Source: Paenibacillaceae bacterium (lineage in GTDB: Bacteria > Bacillota > Bacilli > Paenibacillales > Paenibacillaceae). Taken from it: 25,611 bases of DNA. The notes beneath the pieces were generated by a model, which searched no databases, was not told the DNA's origin, and saw only the letters and a program-made list of their open reading frames with translations. Position 1 is the stretch's first letter. Each line of letters begins with the position of its first letter. Positions 1 to 7,629 of this stretch are shown here, one piece after another. The position numbers and the translations under genes are program-made. The DNA lies in the NCBI GenBank assembly GCA_900766135.1, contig CAAFUF010000054.1, positions 1-25,611 on the forward strand, given 5' to 3'.

Positions 1-20
1 CATAGTATCAGCTCTCCTTT
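1..20 (-). other. Possible start of a leftward gene cut by the window edge
   Basis: Read on the minus strand, an AAAGGAG Shine-Dalgarno-like site (14-20) lies 10 bases before an ATG formed by bases 3-1. Nothing of the protein is visible, so no function can be given. It may belong to a mobile element, but that is a guess. Confidence 0.25.
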
Positions 21-167
21 GCTATGTAGCTCTGAAATGGTTGGTTTACACTCCCATTTTAACCTACGAGATGTAGCAATATGGAGGGCTGTCTTTTGTT
101 TACGTTCATCTTAGCTAGATTGTTCAAAGTTCGTGAAGCGCAGCGGGTTGAGGTTGATGATGAGCAA

Positions 168-262
168 CGAGAAGGTTGGATGAAGCTAGGGCCTGAGTAG
201 CGGAGCGTACATAGAGGTACGTGAGCAACGGAAGGCCCGGCTGAATTCAAGATTCGACGCCG
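168..262 (+). repeat. Dispersed intergenic repeat, copy A
   Basis: About 95 bp that reappear in inverted orientation at 22681-22774 and, shortened, at 22826-22882. The most conserved block is the distal one (GAATTCAAGATTCGACGCCG at 243-262). The middle contains AGTAGCGGAGCGTA and ACGTGAGCAACG in all full copies. The open frame on its minus strand is shared with the other copies only because the DNA is repeated, so I do not treat it as a gene. Confidence 0.75.
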
Positions 263-326
263 AATCCGCCCCCTGAATCCGCATCGTGATCCAAAGCCGA
301 CTTTTTAAACTACCTCTATAAATGCA

Positions 327-365
327 ACAGAGGGACCTCTGCCTCTTGGCGAAAGATCCCTCTGT
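327..365 (-). terminator. Inverted repeat, weak terminator candidate
   Basis: ACAGAGGGA (327-335) pairs with TCCCTCTGT (357-365), giving a 9-bp perfect stem with a 21-nt loop. It lies downstream of the anti-sigma gene on the minus strand. The following tract (TGCATTTATAG) is only modestly T-rich, so termination is possible but not convincing. I see nothing else convincing in 366-548. Confidence 0.35.
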
Positions 366-548
366 CCCGGAACATCTATATAAACGCGGGCCGAAAAGCT
401 CTAGAAACTCTCCCGCCAGCGGTCATACGACGATCAGGGGGTCCAAACCGCTATCTCTACTATACATATAACCTATTCCATATCTCCTGAAAAGGTGCCT
501 GCCGCATGTTCAAAAAACCGCCCAATTTCGTCCGTCCGTTATTCCCGT

Positions 549-1766
549 TTAGGGCTGCGTTCCTTTGGCGGCATCCTCGGCCGCCTTCTCGGCATCGATC
601 GTACGAACCGCAGGGGTTCCTTCGATTTCTGTCTCGTACGTAAATACATGGCCTTCCTCCGACCAAGCGCCGTCGACCCAATTTCCGTCGATCGTCTGAT
701 CAGCCACCTGCTTCCGATCCTGGGCTTCGAGACGGTACACGTATAGATGTCCATCCTTCAACTCGGCTTCAAACATCCCGTCCGGTGAAGTCCAGGTGTT
801 AAAGCTAGCGATGCCAAACTTCTCCCTTGGTTCATCGAGGGTCAATTGCCGGTTCACGATCTCGTCCTCAGAAACGTCCGGAGCTTTCGTATCGGCCGTA
901 GGGTCCGAATTTCCCGCTCCCGGCGATGCCGAATCCTGAACGGGAGCGCCGCCGCCGCCGTTCGCCGGTACCGAATGGTTACTGCTTGGAGCGTTCTTCC
1001 CGGTATCCTGCCCGCTTGGAGCTTTGGCGCCGGCATCCGCATTCCCCGGATTTGCTGCAGGAGGGCCGGCCTCTGGGGCACTCCCCGTATCGATCCGATC
1101 CGCAACGCCGCCGGAATTCAAACCTTCAGCCGGGGTACCTTCTTCTTTCGGCGTTGGAGCTTCCTGATCACCTGCTTCAAGTCCCTCCGGGTTGCCGCCA
1201 TCCATGAACAACTGAGCGTTCCCCGCCGCATCGCCAGCCGAATCCGCGGCCGAGGAATCCTCGCTAACCGAATCCGACATCACGGAGTTCATGGCGATTT
1301 CGGCATCCGATACGGTACGCGGTTGATATTGATAAATGAACACGCCCAAAATCAAAGCCGCCGCCACGCCAAGCGACCCGTACCGGTAAATCCGGCTCCG
1401 CCGCAACCCTGTATCCGCATCCTGGCGACGCGTACTGCGACGGCTCGGCAACGCACTACCTTGACCGGAACCCGTATCGACATGCGCTGCCGTCATCGGC
1501 AGGACCGTCTCCTCGGCTGCGCTGCCTCCTTCGCGGCGAGCTCGGTCGATCTCATCCAGCTGCGGAAGGATCGCGTCCACGAGGCTATAGTTCGGAACCA
1601 CCTTCGGCAGCTCCTCCAATTGCGCAGACAGCTTGTTCAATAGCGCAAACGTTTCGGCGCATTCCCCGCAACTACGAATATGCTCAAAGAGAAGAAAACT
1701 TTCCTCTTCGTTTAAGTCATGGTCTAGATAACGATGCATCCATTCCACCGCCTCCGGGCACTTCAT
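549..1766 (-). CDS. Zinc-finger anti-sigma factor, membrane-spanning
   Basis: A predicted anti-sigma factor of 405 aa that should hold the adjacent ECF sigma factor at the membrane. The N-terminus carries the zinc-binding anti-sigma pattern: H29, C33 and C36 in HIRSCGEC, with C3 as a possible fourth ligand. An Arg-rich stretch (residues 109-128) precedes one hydrophobic segment at about 130-147. The remainder is outside: a long linker rich in Gly, Ala, Ser, Pro and Asp (about 155-305), then a compact domain of about 100 residues with a predicted beta-rich pattern. The ATG overlaps the sigma factor's TGA by four bases (ATGA), so translation is coupled. The ectodomain is not one I recognise. 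It could be the signal sensor, but that is inference. Confidence 0.88.
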   Translation of the reverse strand: MKCPEAVEWMHRYLDHDLNEEESFLLFEHIRSCGECAETFALLNKLSAQLEELPKVVPNYSLVDAILPQLDEIDRARREGGSAAEETVLPMTAAHVDTGSGQGSALPSRRSTRRQDADTGLRRSRIYRYGSLGVAAALILGVFIYQYQPRTVSDAEIAMNSVMSDSVSEDSSAADSAGDAAGNAQLFMDGGNPEGLEAGDQEAPTPKEEGTPAEGLNSGGVADRIDTGSAPEAGPPAANPGNADAGAKAPSGQDTGKNAPSSNHSVPANGGGGAPVQDSASPGAGNSDPTADTKAPDVSEDEIVNRQLTLDEPREKFGIASFNTWTSPDGMFEAELKDGHLYVYRLEAQDRKQVADQTIDGNWVDGAWSEEGHVFTYETEIEGTPAVRTIDAEKAAEDAAKGTQP

Positions 1767-2311
1767 CCTGATACACCACCCTTCTGATAATCTTGGAGTA
1801 AATGCTGAAGCTGCTGCCTAGCCCTGAATAAATAGGATTTCACCGTATTCAGCGGCAAATTCAAGCTGTCAGCGATTTCGTTATACGAAAAATCCTGCAA
1901 ATACCTCAGCACAACCACCGACCGGTGGTGATCCGGCAATTGTTCGATCGCGCTGCGGATGTCCTCGGCCAAATAACCCGACATGACTTCCCGTTCTACG
2001 CTATCATTCCCCTGAAACACCATTTCGTGTTCCTCGATCGATACGGTTGGCTTATTCCTGCGAAATTTGTCGATACAAATGTTGGTCACGATCCGTTGGA
2101 CCCAGGTTTTGAACTGCGCTTTTTCCTCATAGGAATCGATTTTGGTATAAATGCGAATAAGGGCTTCTTGAGCAGCGTCATGCGCATCCTGCTCATTGTT
2201 CAAAATATAATAGGCCGTCCGGTATACGTGTTGTTCAATCTCTCGCAATAGGGTGATTAGAGCGTCGCGATCGCCCGTTTGAGCGGCTCTGATGAGTCCC
2301 TGCTCTACCAC
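1763..2311 (-). CDS. ECF-type RNA polymerase sigma factor (SigW-like)
   Basis: A 182-aa extracytoplasmic-function sigma factor. Region 2 covers about residues 20-90, with the helix AHDAAQEALIRIYTKIDSY and the WVQRIVTNICIDKFRR segment. Region 4 covers about 118-172, with LPDHHRSVVVLRYLQDFSY and the helix-turn-helix EIADSLNLPLNTVKSYLFRA. Regions 1 and 3 are absent, as usual in this class. The start is a GTG (VEQGL), chosen because GGGGGAG lies a few bases upstream. It is the first gene of a two-gene operon with its anti-sigma factor. Which stress it serves cannot be told from sequence; SigW, SigV or SigX-type roles are all possible. Confidence 0.93.
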   Translation of the reverse strand: MVEQGLIRAAQTGDRDALITLLREIEQHVYRTAYYILNNEQDAHDAAQEALIRIYTKIDSYEEKAQFKTWVQRIVTNICIDKFRRNKPTVSIEEHEMVFQGNDSVEREVMSGYLAEDIRSAIEQLPDHHRSVVVLRYLQDFSYNEIADSLNLPLNTVKSYLFRARQQLQHLLQDYQKGGVSG

Positions 2312-2340
2312 TAAGGCTCCCCCTTCCTTGCATCCTTACA

Positions 2341-2367
2341 GACGCTAGCGTCCGACAAGATGTTGCA
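2341..2367 (-). promoter_or_regulatory. Candidate autoregulated ECF promoter
   Basis: On the minus strand TGCAACA (-35, carrying the AAC core typical of ECF sigma factors) is followed, 17 bases after the AAC, by CGTC (-10 core). This lies about 30 bp upstream of the sigma GTG. ECF sigma factors often drive their own operon. The -10 lies inside a perfect 12-bp palindrome, GACGCTAGCGTC (2341-2352). Confidence 0.4.
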
Positions 2368-2467
2368 ATGTTGTTACTATTTTTTAAAAATAATTTGGAG
2401 TCCATCATCCGGATAAAAAATCCAAGCGTTTCTCGCACGGAATCCTTTCAATCTCACCTAAGAATAC

Positions 2468-2513
2468 CAAAAAAAACAGGCCCCGTCATCCTGCCGAAAT
2501 CAGGTAAGGGCCT
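2468..2513 (-). terminator. Rho-independent terminator of comEC
   Basis: On the minus strand AGGCCC (2508-2513) pairs with GGGCCT (2478-2483). Inner pairing of TACCTG with CAGG extends the stem, and a run of eight T follows (2469-2476). The stem overlaps the last codon of comEC. Confidence 0.8.
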
Positions 2514-5289
2514 ATTTATGCGGGGTCCCGGGCAGCTTGGATCTTACCTCGATTTTCCCCTCGTGCACTCGCATCTGAACTTCGCCCTGCTCGTCGGTTC
2601 GATAGATTCGAACGTTTTGCCCGTTTAACCTTTCAACGACCGTGGGGTGCGGGTGTCCGTAGGTATTCGAAACCCCGACCGAGATCAGTGCCGCCGCCGG
2701 TTGCCAGTAGGCCAGCCATGCTGCGGAGGTGGATGTCTTGCTGCCGTGGTGGGCGACTTTCATGACGTCGATCGAAGCCTCCCGCCGCCGATCCGTAGCG
2801 ACGGAAGCGGTCGTCTTTTCCAGCGCAAGCGTCTCCCGCTCCGCCTCCTCATCCATGTCCCCCGTGAACAAAAAAGAAACTCCGTCCAGGTCCAAACGAA
2901 ATACGATGGAGCGGTGGTTTTGTTCTTTCACGTAGGGGATTCGGTCCGGCTTCTCCGTTTCCGTTAACGGGTAAAGCACCTCTAGTCGCGTAGCTCCGTC
3001 CGGGTTCAGCATCATGCCGCGGCTCGCCGGATACACCGGAATGCGCCGGGCAAGCGCCGTTTCCATCAAGTTCTTCATGGTCTTCGACTCCGCCAGGCTG
3101 CCGTTGATCAACAGCGCCTCTACGGGAAACGAATCAAGCACCGCCTGCAGGCCGCCGACGTGATCCTGGTCCCCATGCGTTAAAATCACCGCGTCCAACC
3201 GGTGAATCCCCCGCTTCTTGAGCAGCGGAACGACCGTTTTGGCCCCGACCTCGAAAGGTTCGCGCCGCTCCCGCCAAGCGTCCTTCGCTTTGCGGAACGA
3301 CACCGTCCCCCCGCCGTCCACGAGCAGGTGCTTGCCGGAAGGCGTCGTGATCAAGGCGCAGTCGCCTTGGCCCACGTCGATGAACTCGATGTAACCCGTA
3401 CCTTGGTTATAAATCGGCTGATAACCGAATATGAGCTGCAACACCAGACCCAAGGCCACGCTCAAACGCAGGAGATCACCGCGCCTCGCCCATGCCCACT
3501 CCTTAAGCTGAGCAGCGATCGCCTGAAGGGACCTCTGCTCCCGGTTCCCGGCGTAACGCAATCTCCACTCTCTTTTAGTAGAGGAAGCGGCATCGTTATA
3601 AGGCCTGAGCGGAACTGTGTCATCATCCTGCCACGCCCCAACCACCGTTTCAGCAGCGAGCCGTTCGCGCCTTTTCCCCCAATAGAGCAGCAGGTAGCAA
3701 CCGGCATAAAAAGCCGCCACCCAAAGCAGCGAAGGCGATTTCCAATACGTCATGAAGCCGCTGCGTGCGCTCAGCCAGCTTGTCGCTTCGAACGTCGCCG
3801 TATTCAGCCAACGTACCGGGAAGGCCAGCCAGGCACCGACCCGAACCGAAAGCAAGCCAAGCACCAACGCCCCCGTCCCGAGAGGAAGCGCCAGCGTGCC
3901 GATGACCGGTACAAGCAGGAGATTGGCCGGGATCGACAGAAGCGAAAACTGGTTGAAATAGACGATCGTCAATGGAAAAGAAACCAGCTGAGCCGCCAGC
4001 GTGATCGCCGCGGCGCTCCCCGTTTTTCCCGGCAACCAGCGAAAGTACGGTGCCAGCAGCGGCACGAACACGATCAGCCCCGCCGTCACGGCAAACGAGA
4101 GCTGGAAGCTGACGTTCAGCAAGTAGTACGGGTCCCAGATCAACATCAGCATCGCGGCGGCCGCCAATACGTTAAGGCTGTCCTTCAACAGCCCGCGCCT
4201 AAGCAAATACAGCCCCAGCATCGTCATCAGCCCGGACCGAATGACCGACGGGGAGAAGCCGGTGAGCAGCATGTAGCCCGGGACGAAAACTAACGCAACC
4301 GTGATCGAAGTCTCCCGGGTCACCCGGCACAGGCGAAGCAACCCCAGAACGAGCGCCACGTTAATCGCCAGATGGCTGCCGGAGATGGCCAAAATATGCG
4401 TGAGTCCAAGCTGCGTGAACTCCGCGTATTTGTCCGGGTCCAGCTCATCCTGAAGGCCGATCAGCAGCCCTTTCATATAACCGGCTTGCCAGCCCGGAAA
4501 CAACCGCTCAATGCGCTCGCCGAGGCGGTCGCGCAGCGCGTCGATATATCCCATAGCGGCGGCTGTCCCGCGGGTGGATTGCCCCATCTGCAGCGCGGAC
4601 GCGCCCGGCACCTTGACCAACCAATGAATCCGCTGCAGATGTAAATACCGGCGGTAATCAAATGCGCCAAAGTTACGGGCAGGCTGCGGCGACTCCAGCG
4701 TTCCGCCAAGCACAACCCGTAATCCGCGCCGCCAGGTTGCGGCCGTACGCTGCTCGTTTGGTGACGCCAGCCGCAGTTGGACGGCTATCTTTTCTCCGCC
4801 TGGAACCTCCTGCATGGCCGCCGATCTCTCCCCTGCCGGATTCAGCGATATGCGAATGGCCTTCAGCGTGAAATCGGCCCGATCGCCGTCAACCTTCACC
4901 GCCGACACGATCGTTCCTTCCAGACGTACGGCCTGGCCGTTCAGAAGCTGCGACTGCTCCCCCGCATGGCTTGCCCCCGCCGCCTGCGAACCGTCGGCCA
5001 AACCTGCCCCTGCCCCAGCTCCTACTTTCGCTTCCGTGGTAACCTCCATCAGCCCGATCCGGCTTTGATTCCCCGCTTCGGTATACAGCCAGTAGCCGCC
5101 TCCAAGCGTAAAAGCCAGCCATACCCAAACCAAACTCCGCCATGACAGGCGCCGGATGAGGACGAGAGCCGGGCAAACCAGCGACAATCCCAGCCAAAAC
5201 AACCAAAACCGCCAGCCGGCGTAACCTGCCGCCATACCGCTGCCGGCCATCCAGCCGCAAGCGATTGCGGTTAACGGTCTCCGGTTCAT
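2512..5289 (-). CDS. comEC: ComEC/Rec2 DNA uptake channel
   Basis: The integral membrane protein that passes single-stranded transforming DNA through the cell membrane. Three parts are visible: N-terminal membrane segments (about residues 5-65) with a soluble OB-like region after them; the multi-helix competence domain beginning near residue 295 with HILAISGSH and running to about 540; and a C-terminal metallo-beta-lactamase-like domain from about residue 630 (FIDVGQGDCALI), with HGDQDH near residue 704 and HHGSKTS further on. At 925 aa it is longer than the roughly 776-aa Bacillus subtilis protein. The reading frame stays open 35 codons further upstream, but ATG 5289 (MNRRPLTA) is preceded by AAGGAGGG at good spacing. 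The upstream extension would also run through the comEB terminator. Confidence 0.95.
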   Translation of the reverse strand: MNRRPLTAIACGWMAGSGMAAGYAGWRFWLFWLGLSLVCPALVLIRRLSWRSLVWVWLAFTLGGGYWLYTEAGNQSRIGLMEVTTEAKVGAGAGAGLADGSQAAGASHAGEQSQLLNGQAVRLEGTIVSAVKVDGDRADFTLKAIRISLNPAGERSAAMQEVPGGEKIAVQLRLASPNEQRTAATWRRGLRVVLGGTLESPQPARNFGAFDYRRYLHLQRIHWLVKVPGASALQMGQSTRGTAAAMGYIDALRDRLGERIERLFPGWQAGYMKGLLIGLQDELDPDKYAEFTQLGLTHILAISGSHLAINVALVLGLLRLCRVTRETSITVALVFVPGYMLLTGFSPSVIRSGLMTMLGLYLLRRGLLKDSLNVLAAAAMLMLIWDPYYLLNVSFQLSFAVTAGLIVFVPLLAPYFRWLPGKTGSAAAITLAAQLVSFPLTIVYFNQFSLLSIPANLLLVPVIGTLALPLGTGALVLGLLSVRVGAWLAFPVRWLNTATFEATSWLSARSGFMTYWKSPSLLWVAAFYAGCYLLLYWGKRRERLAAETVVGAWQDDDTVPLRPYNDAASSTKREWRLRYAGNREQRSLQAIAAQLKEWAWARRGDLLRLSVALGLVLQLIFGYQPIYNQGTGYIEFIDVGQGDCALITTPSGKHLLVDGGGTVSFRKAKDAWRERREPFEVGAKTVVPLLKKRGIHRLDAVILTHGDQDHVGGLQAVLDSFPVEALLINGSLAESKTMKNLMETALARRIPVYPASRGMMLNPDGATRLEVLYPLTETEKPDRIPYVKEQNHRSIVFRLDLDGVSFLFTGDMDEEAERETLALEKTTASVATDRRREASIDVMKVAHHGSKTSTSAAWLAYWQPAAALISVGVSNTYGHPHPTVVERLNGQNVRIYRTDEQGEVQMRVHEGKIEVRSKLPGTPHK

Positions 5290-5315
5290 GGGAACTCCCT
5301 CCTTGGTACGTAAGC

Positions 5316-5350
5316 AAAAACACCCCACCCGCCCTAAGGCGAATGGGGTG
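5316..5350 (-). terminator. Intrinsic terminator between comEB and comEC
   Basis: A 13-base stem on the minus strand: CACCCCATTCGCC (5338-5350) pairs with GGCGGGTGGGGTG (5321-5333), with one or two mismatched or G-T positions and a 4-base loop. TTTTTGCTT follows. It sits between the comEB stop and the comEC ribosome binding site. Confidence 0.85.
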
Positions 5351-5383
5351 CTTCCGCATTCAATGATTAGAAAACGTATGCGG

Positions 5384-5902
5384 TTATTCTTCAACTTGCG
5401 TGATCGTTTCCTGCGGCGGCTGATAGCCTTCGAGTCGGCGGAAGGCGATTCCTTTTTGCGCCATCATAGCCGTCACCTTGCCGGTATCCTTCGGATATGG
5501 CCGATGGAACACGATCTCCGTAATGCCGCTGTTGGCCAGCATGTTCGCGCACGTCCAGCACGGCTCGTCCGTGACATAAACGCTGGACCCTTCCCGATCG
5601 ATCCGGTCCGTGAACAACAACAGGTTTTGCTCGGCATGAATGGTGCGGACGCAGCGCTGCTTCTTCACCATTTTCTCTTGGCCGTCTGCGATCACGAGCT
5701 CATACTCTTCCGCGATCATACAGCCGGCCTCCGAGCAGTCCGGAACGCCCGAAGGGGCTCCATTATAGGCTGTGCCCAGCAGCTTCTTGCCCTGAACCAG
5801 CACAGCGCCGACATGACGGCGGTTGCAGCGCGACCGTGTCGATACCATATAAGCGATATCCATGAAATACGTATCCCAGTCTTTGCGTTTGTCCGGATTC
5901 AT
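5384..5902 (-). CDS. comEB: ComEB, dCMP deaminase family
   Basis: A zinc-dependent deoxycytidylate deaminase, converting dCMP to dUMP for thymidylate synthesis. It is encoded in the comE operon but is not known to be needed for transformation. The zinc and catalytic motifs are present: HAE in RTIHAEQN, followed by PCWTC in TDEPCWTCANML. The N-terminal block WDTYFMDIAYMVSTRSRC and GAVLVQGKKLLGTAYNGAP are typical. The frame opens eight codons earlier (5926), but the ATG at 5902 (MNPDKRKDW) has AAGGTGAT eight bases upstream, so I use it, giving 172 aa. It lies downstream of comEA on the same strand, and a strong terminator follows. Confidence 0.94.
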   Translation of the reverse strand: MNPDKRKDWDTYFMDIAYMVSTRSRCNRRHVGAVLVQGKKLLGTAYNGAPSGVPDCSEAGCMIAEEYELVIADGQEKMVKKQRCVRTIHAEQNLLLFTDRIDREGSSVYVTDEPCWTCANMLANSGITEIVFHRPYPKDTGKVTAMMAQKGIAFRRLEGYQPPQETITQVEE

Positions 5903-5943
5903 CCCATCATCACCTTCGCAAGTCATCTTTCGATCACACCGGT

Positions 5944-6459
5944 CTACAGCCCAATGTAAGGCTTCATTTTCTCCAGCATTTTGTCTCCGATCCCTTTCAC
6001 CTGCGTCAATTCGTCGATGGAGGCAAACGAGCCGTGCGTTTTGCGGTAATCGAGGATCGCCTGGGCTTTCTTCTCGCCGATTCCGGGGATCTCCTGCAGC
6101 TCGGTCAACCCGGCCCGATTGATGCTGATCCTTCCGGCTTCGGCGGAGCTGGCGGACTCGCCGCCTTCGGCCGTTGGGCTCACGATTCCGCCAGCCCCTC
6201 CGGCCGCGGCACTCGGCCCCGCGTTTCCTCCCGCAACCGATGCTGTCGTTCCCTGGCTGCCGCCGGGATTCTCGGCAACGGAGGCCTTGCTTCCCGCTCC
6301 CGCATCTGTACTCTCTTGAGTCAACGTCGCTCTTACTTCGGCGTTGACCGGCGTCCAGCCTTCGATCCCGGCAGGCGGGCGACCGCCCGTCGCCAACAGT
6401 ATCAACCCGGCGCCGATTACAGCCGAAACCATTGCCGTCAATACGAGTTCCCTCCGCAT
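5944..6459 (-). CDS. comEA: ComEA, DNA-binding competence receptor (short form)
   Basis: The membrane-anchored receptor that binds double-stranded DNA outside the cell for uptake. An N-terminal hydrophobic anchor (about residues 5-24) is followed by a linker rich in Gly, Ala and Ser (about 50-105). A C-terminal pair of helix-hairpin-helix motifs comes last: INRAGLTELQEIPGIGEKKA and DELTQVKGIGDKMLEKMKPY. The SLBB-like domain found between anchor and HhH in many Firmicute ComEA proteins is not visible; low-complexity sequence takes its place. The frame opens at 6486, but the ATG at 6459 (MRRELVL) has GGAG at good spacing and is preferred, giving 171 aa. It is first in the comEA-comEB-comEC order and divergent from comER. 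Confidence 0.93.
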   Translation of the reverse strand: MRRELVLTAMVSAVIGAGLILLATGGRPPAGIEGWTPVNAEVRATLTQESTDAGAGSKASVAENPGGSQGTTASVAGGNAGPSAAAGGAGGIVSPTAEGGESASSAEAGRISINRAGLTELQEIPGIGEKKAQAILDYRKTHGSFASIDELTQVKGIGDKMLEKMKPYIGL

Positions 6460-6592
6460 CTTTAACTCCACACCCCTATTAAACATCTTAAAGGAATCCG
6501 ACGGTAGTCATGAAGTTCCAATCAAGCTGCATACATATTTATACAGGTGAAGTAGAAACGGCAGAAGTAGGTTCGCGTTGCATCAAACTAAC

Positions 6593-6607
6593 CGTTTTAT
6601 CAAAACG
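6593..6607. promoter_or_regulatory. Palindrome in the comEA-comER divergent region
   Basis: CGTTTTATCAAAACG is a perfect 6-bp dyad around a 3-bp centre, located between the divergent comEA and comER starts. A related half, CGGTTTTAAC, lies 23 bp further. It could be an operator. The T/A blocks do not match the AAAA-N5-TTTT ComK box order. I could not identify clear -35/-10 pairs in this 215-bp region. Confidence 0.25.
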
Positions 6608-6674
6608 TGAACGAATGCAATCCACCTTACGGTTTTAACAAGACAGTGCGTTAAGCACGGAAAGGGGAAGCCGG

Positions 6675-7610
6675 ATGAAAGTCGCCTTCATCGGAACCGG
6701 ATCCATGGGAAGCCTGCTCATCGACGCATTTTTGCGTTCCGGCGCGCTGCTCCCGCATAACATTTGTGCCAGCAACCGCTCTCCCTACAAGACCAAATGG
6801 CTGGTTCAGCGCCATCCCGGACTGCAGGCTTACGGCAGCAACGCCGAAGCCGTACAGGGAAGCAAAATCGTCTTCTTGTGCATCAGACCCCCGGATTACC
6901 CCGAAGTGATCGCGGAAATCCGGGACGTGCTCGACGATAAGCAGATCGTCGTGTCGATTACCAGCCCCGTTCAGGTCGAAACTTTAGAAGCGGCCATTCC
7001 CTCGAAAGTCGCCAAAATCATTCCCAGCATCACGCATTCCGTTCACAGCGGCGCTTCGCTCTGCATGTACGGCAAGCGGATTCGCCCCGAAGACCGGCTG
7101 CTGCTGGAGCAGCTGATGTCCTCGATCAGCAAGCCGGTCACCCTCAATGAGAGCGAAACCCGGATCGCATCCGATCTGTCAAGCTGCGGTCCGGCTTTCG
7201 TTGCATATATGCTGCAGCTTTGGGCCGAGTCTGCCGCCGAGCTGACGGGAATCGGTTATGCCGAGGCGATTGAGCTCGGCTCGGAAATGCTGCTTGGCAC
7301 CGGTAAACTGTTAACCGATGGCGGCCTGGGCCCGGAGGAACTGATCGAGCGGGTTGCCGTTCCCGGCGGAGTTACCGCCGAAGGCATTGCCGTGCTCGAA
7401 TCCGGTCTGCGCGGGGTATTTGCCCGCCTGATCGAAACGACGCACCGGAAATACGACGAAGATATCGGCAAGCTGCATGCGCGATTTCACCCGGGAGCTC
7501 CGGACTCCTCACCGCCGTCAGCAGATCATGCACCTTCGTATCCGGAAAGCGAAGGCCCCCTTACCGGCACGAAACCGCCGGATGGATCGGGGGCAACTTC
7601 CATCTCCTGA
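6675..7610 (+). CDS. comER: ComER, pyrroline-5-carboxylate reductase-like protein
   Basis: A ProC-family NAD(P)-binding protein encoded divergently from comEA, as comER is in Bacillus. The Rossmann motif is at the very start (FIGTGSMGSLL, residues 5-15). The C-terminal P5CR-like helical domain includes LSSCGPAFVAYMLQLW and VAVPGGVTAEGIAVLE. The ATG follows AAAGGGG at about 8 bases. At 311 aa it is longer than the roughly 273-aa Bacillus protein because of a Pro/Ser/Gly-rich tail from about residue 272. In Bacillus subtilis comER is dispensable for competence and has been linked to sporulation and biofilm timing, so its job here is uncertain. It converges on leuS with 19 bp between stops. Confidence 0.88.
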   Translation: MKVAFIGTGSMGSLLIDAFLRSGALLPHNICASNRSPYKTKWLVQRHPGLQAYGSNAEAVQGSKIVFLCIRPPDYPEVIAEIRDVLDDKQIVVSITSPVQVETLEAAIPSKVAKIIPSITHSVHSGASLCMYGKRIRPEDRLLLEQLMSSISKPVTLNESETRIASDLSSCGPAFVAYMLQLWAESAAELTGIGYAEAIELGSEMLLGTGKLLTDGGLGPEELIERVAVPGGVTAEGIAVLESGLRGVFARLIETTHRKYDEDIGKLHARFHPGAPDSSPPSADHAPSYPESEGPLTGTKPPDGSGATSIS

Positions 7611-7629
7611 CCCGCGCGGGCGGAAGGAT

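Noticed and set aside
846..1643. 265-codon plus-strand frame
   Set aside because: It is antisense to the anti-sigma gene and strongly Arg-rich, typical of a shadow.
3202..4293. 363-codon plus-strand frame
   Set aside because: It is antisense to the clearly real comEC and is rich in Arg, Gln and Pro without any motif.
6593..6607. ComK box in the comE control region
   Set aside because: The dyad has TTTT before AAAA (CGTTTTATCAAAACG), opposite to the AAAA-N5-TTTT order of ComK boxes.
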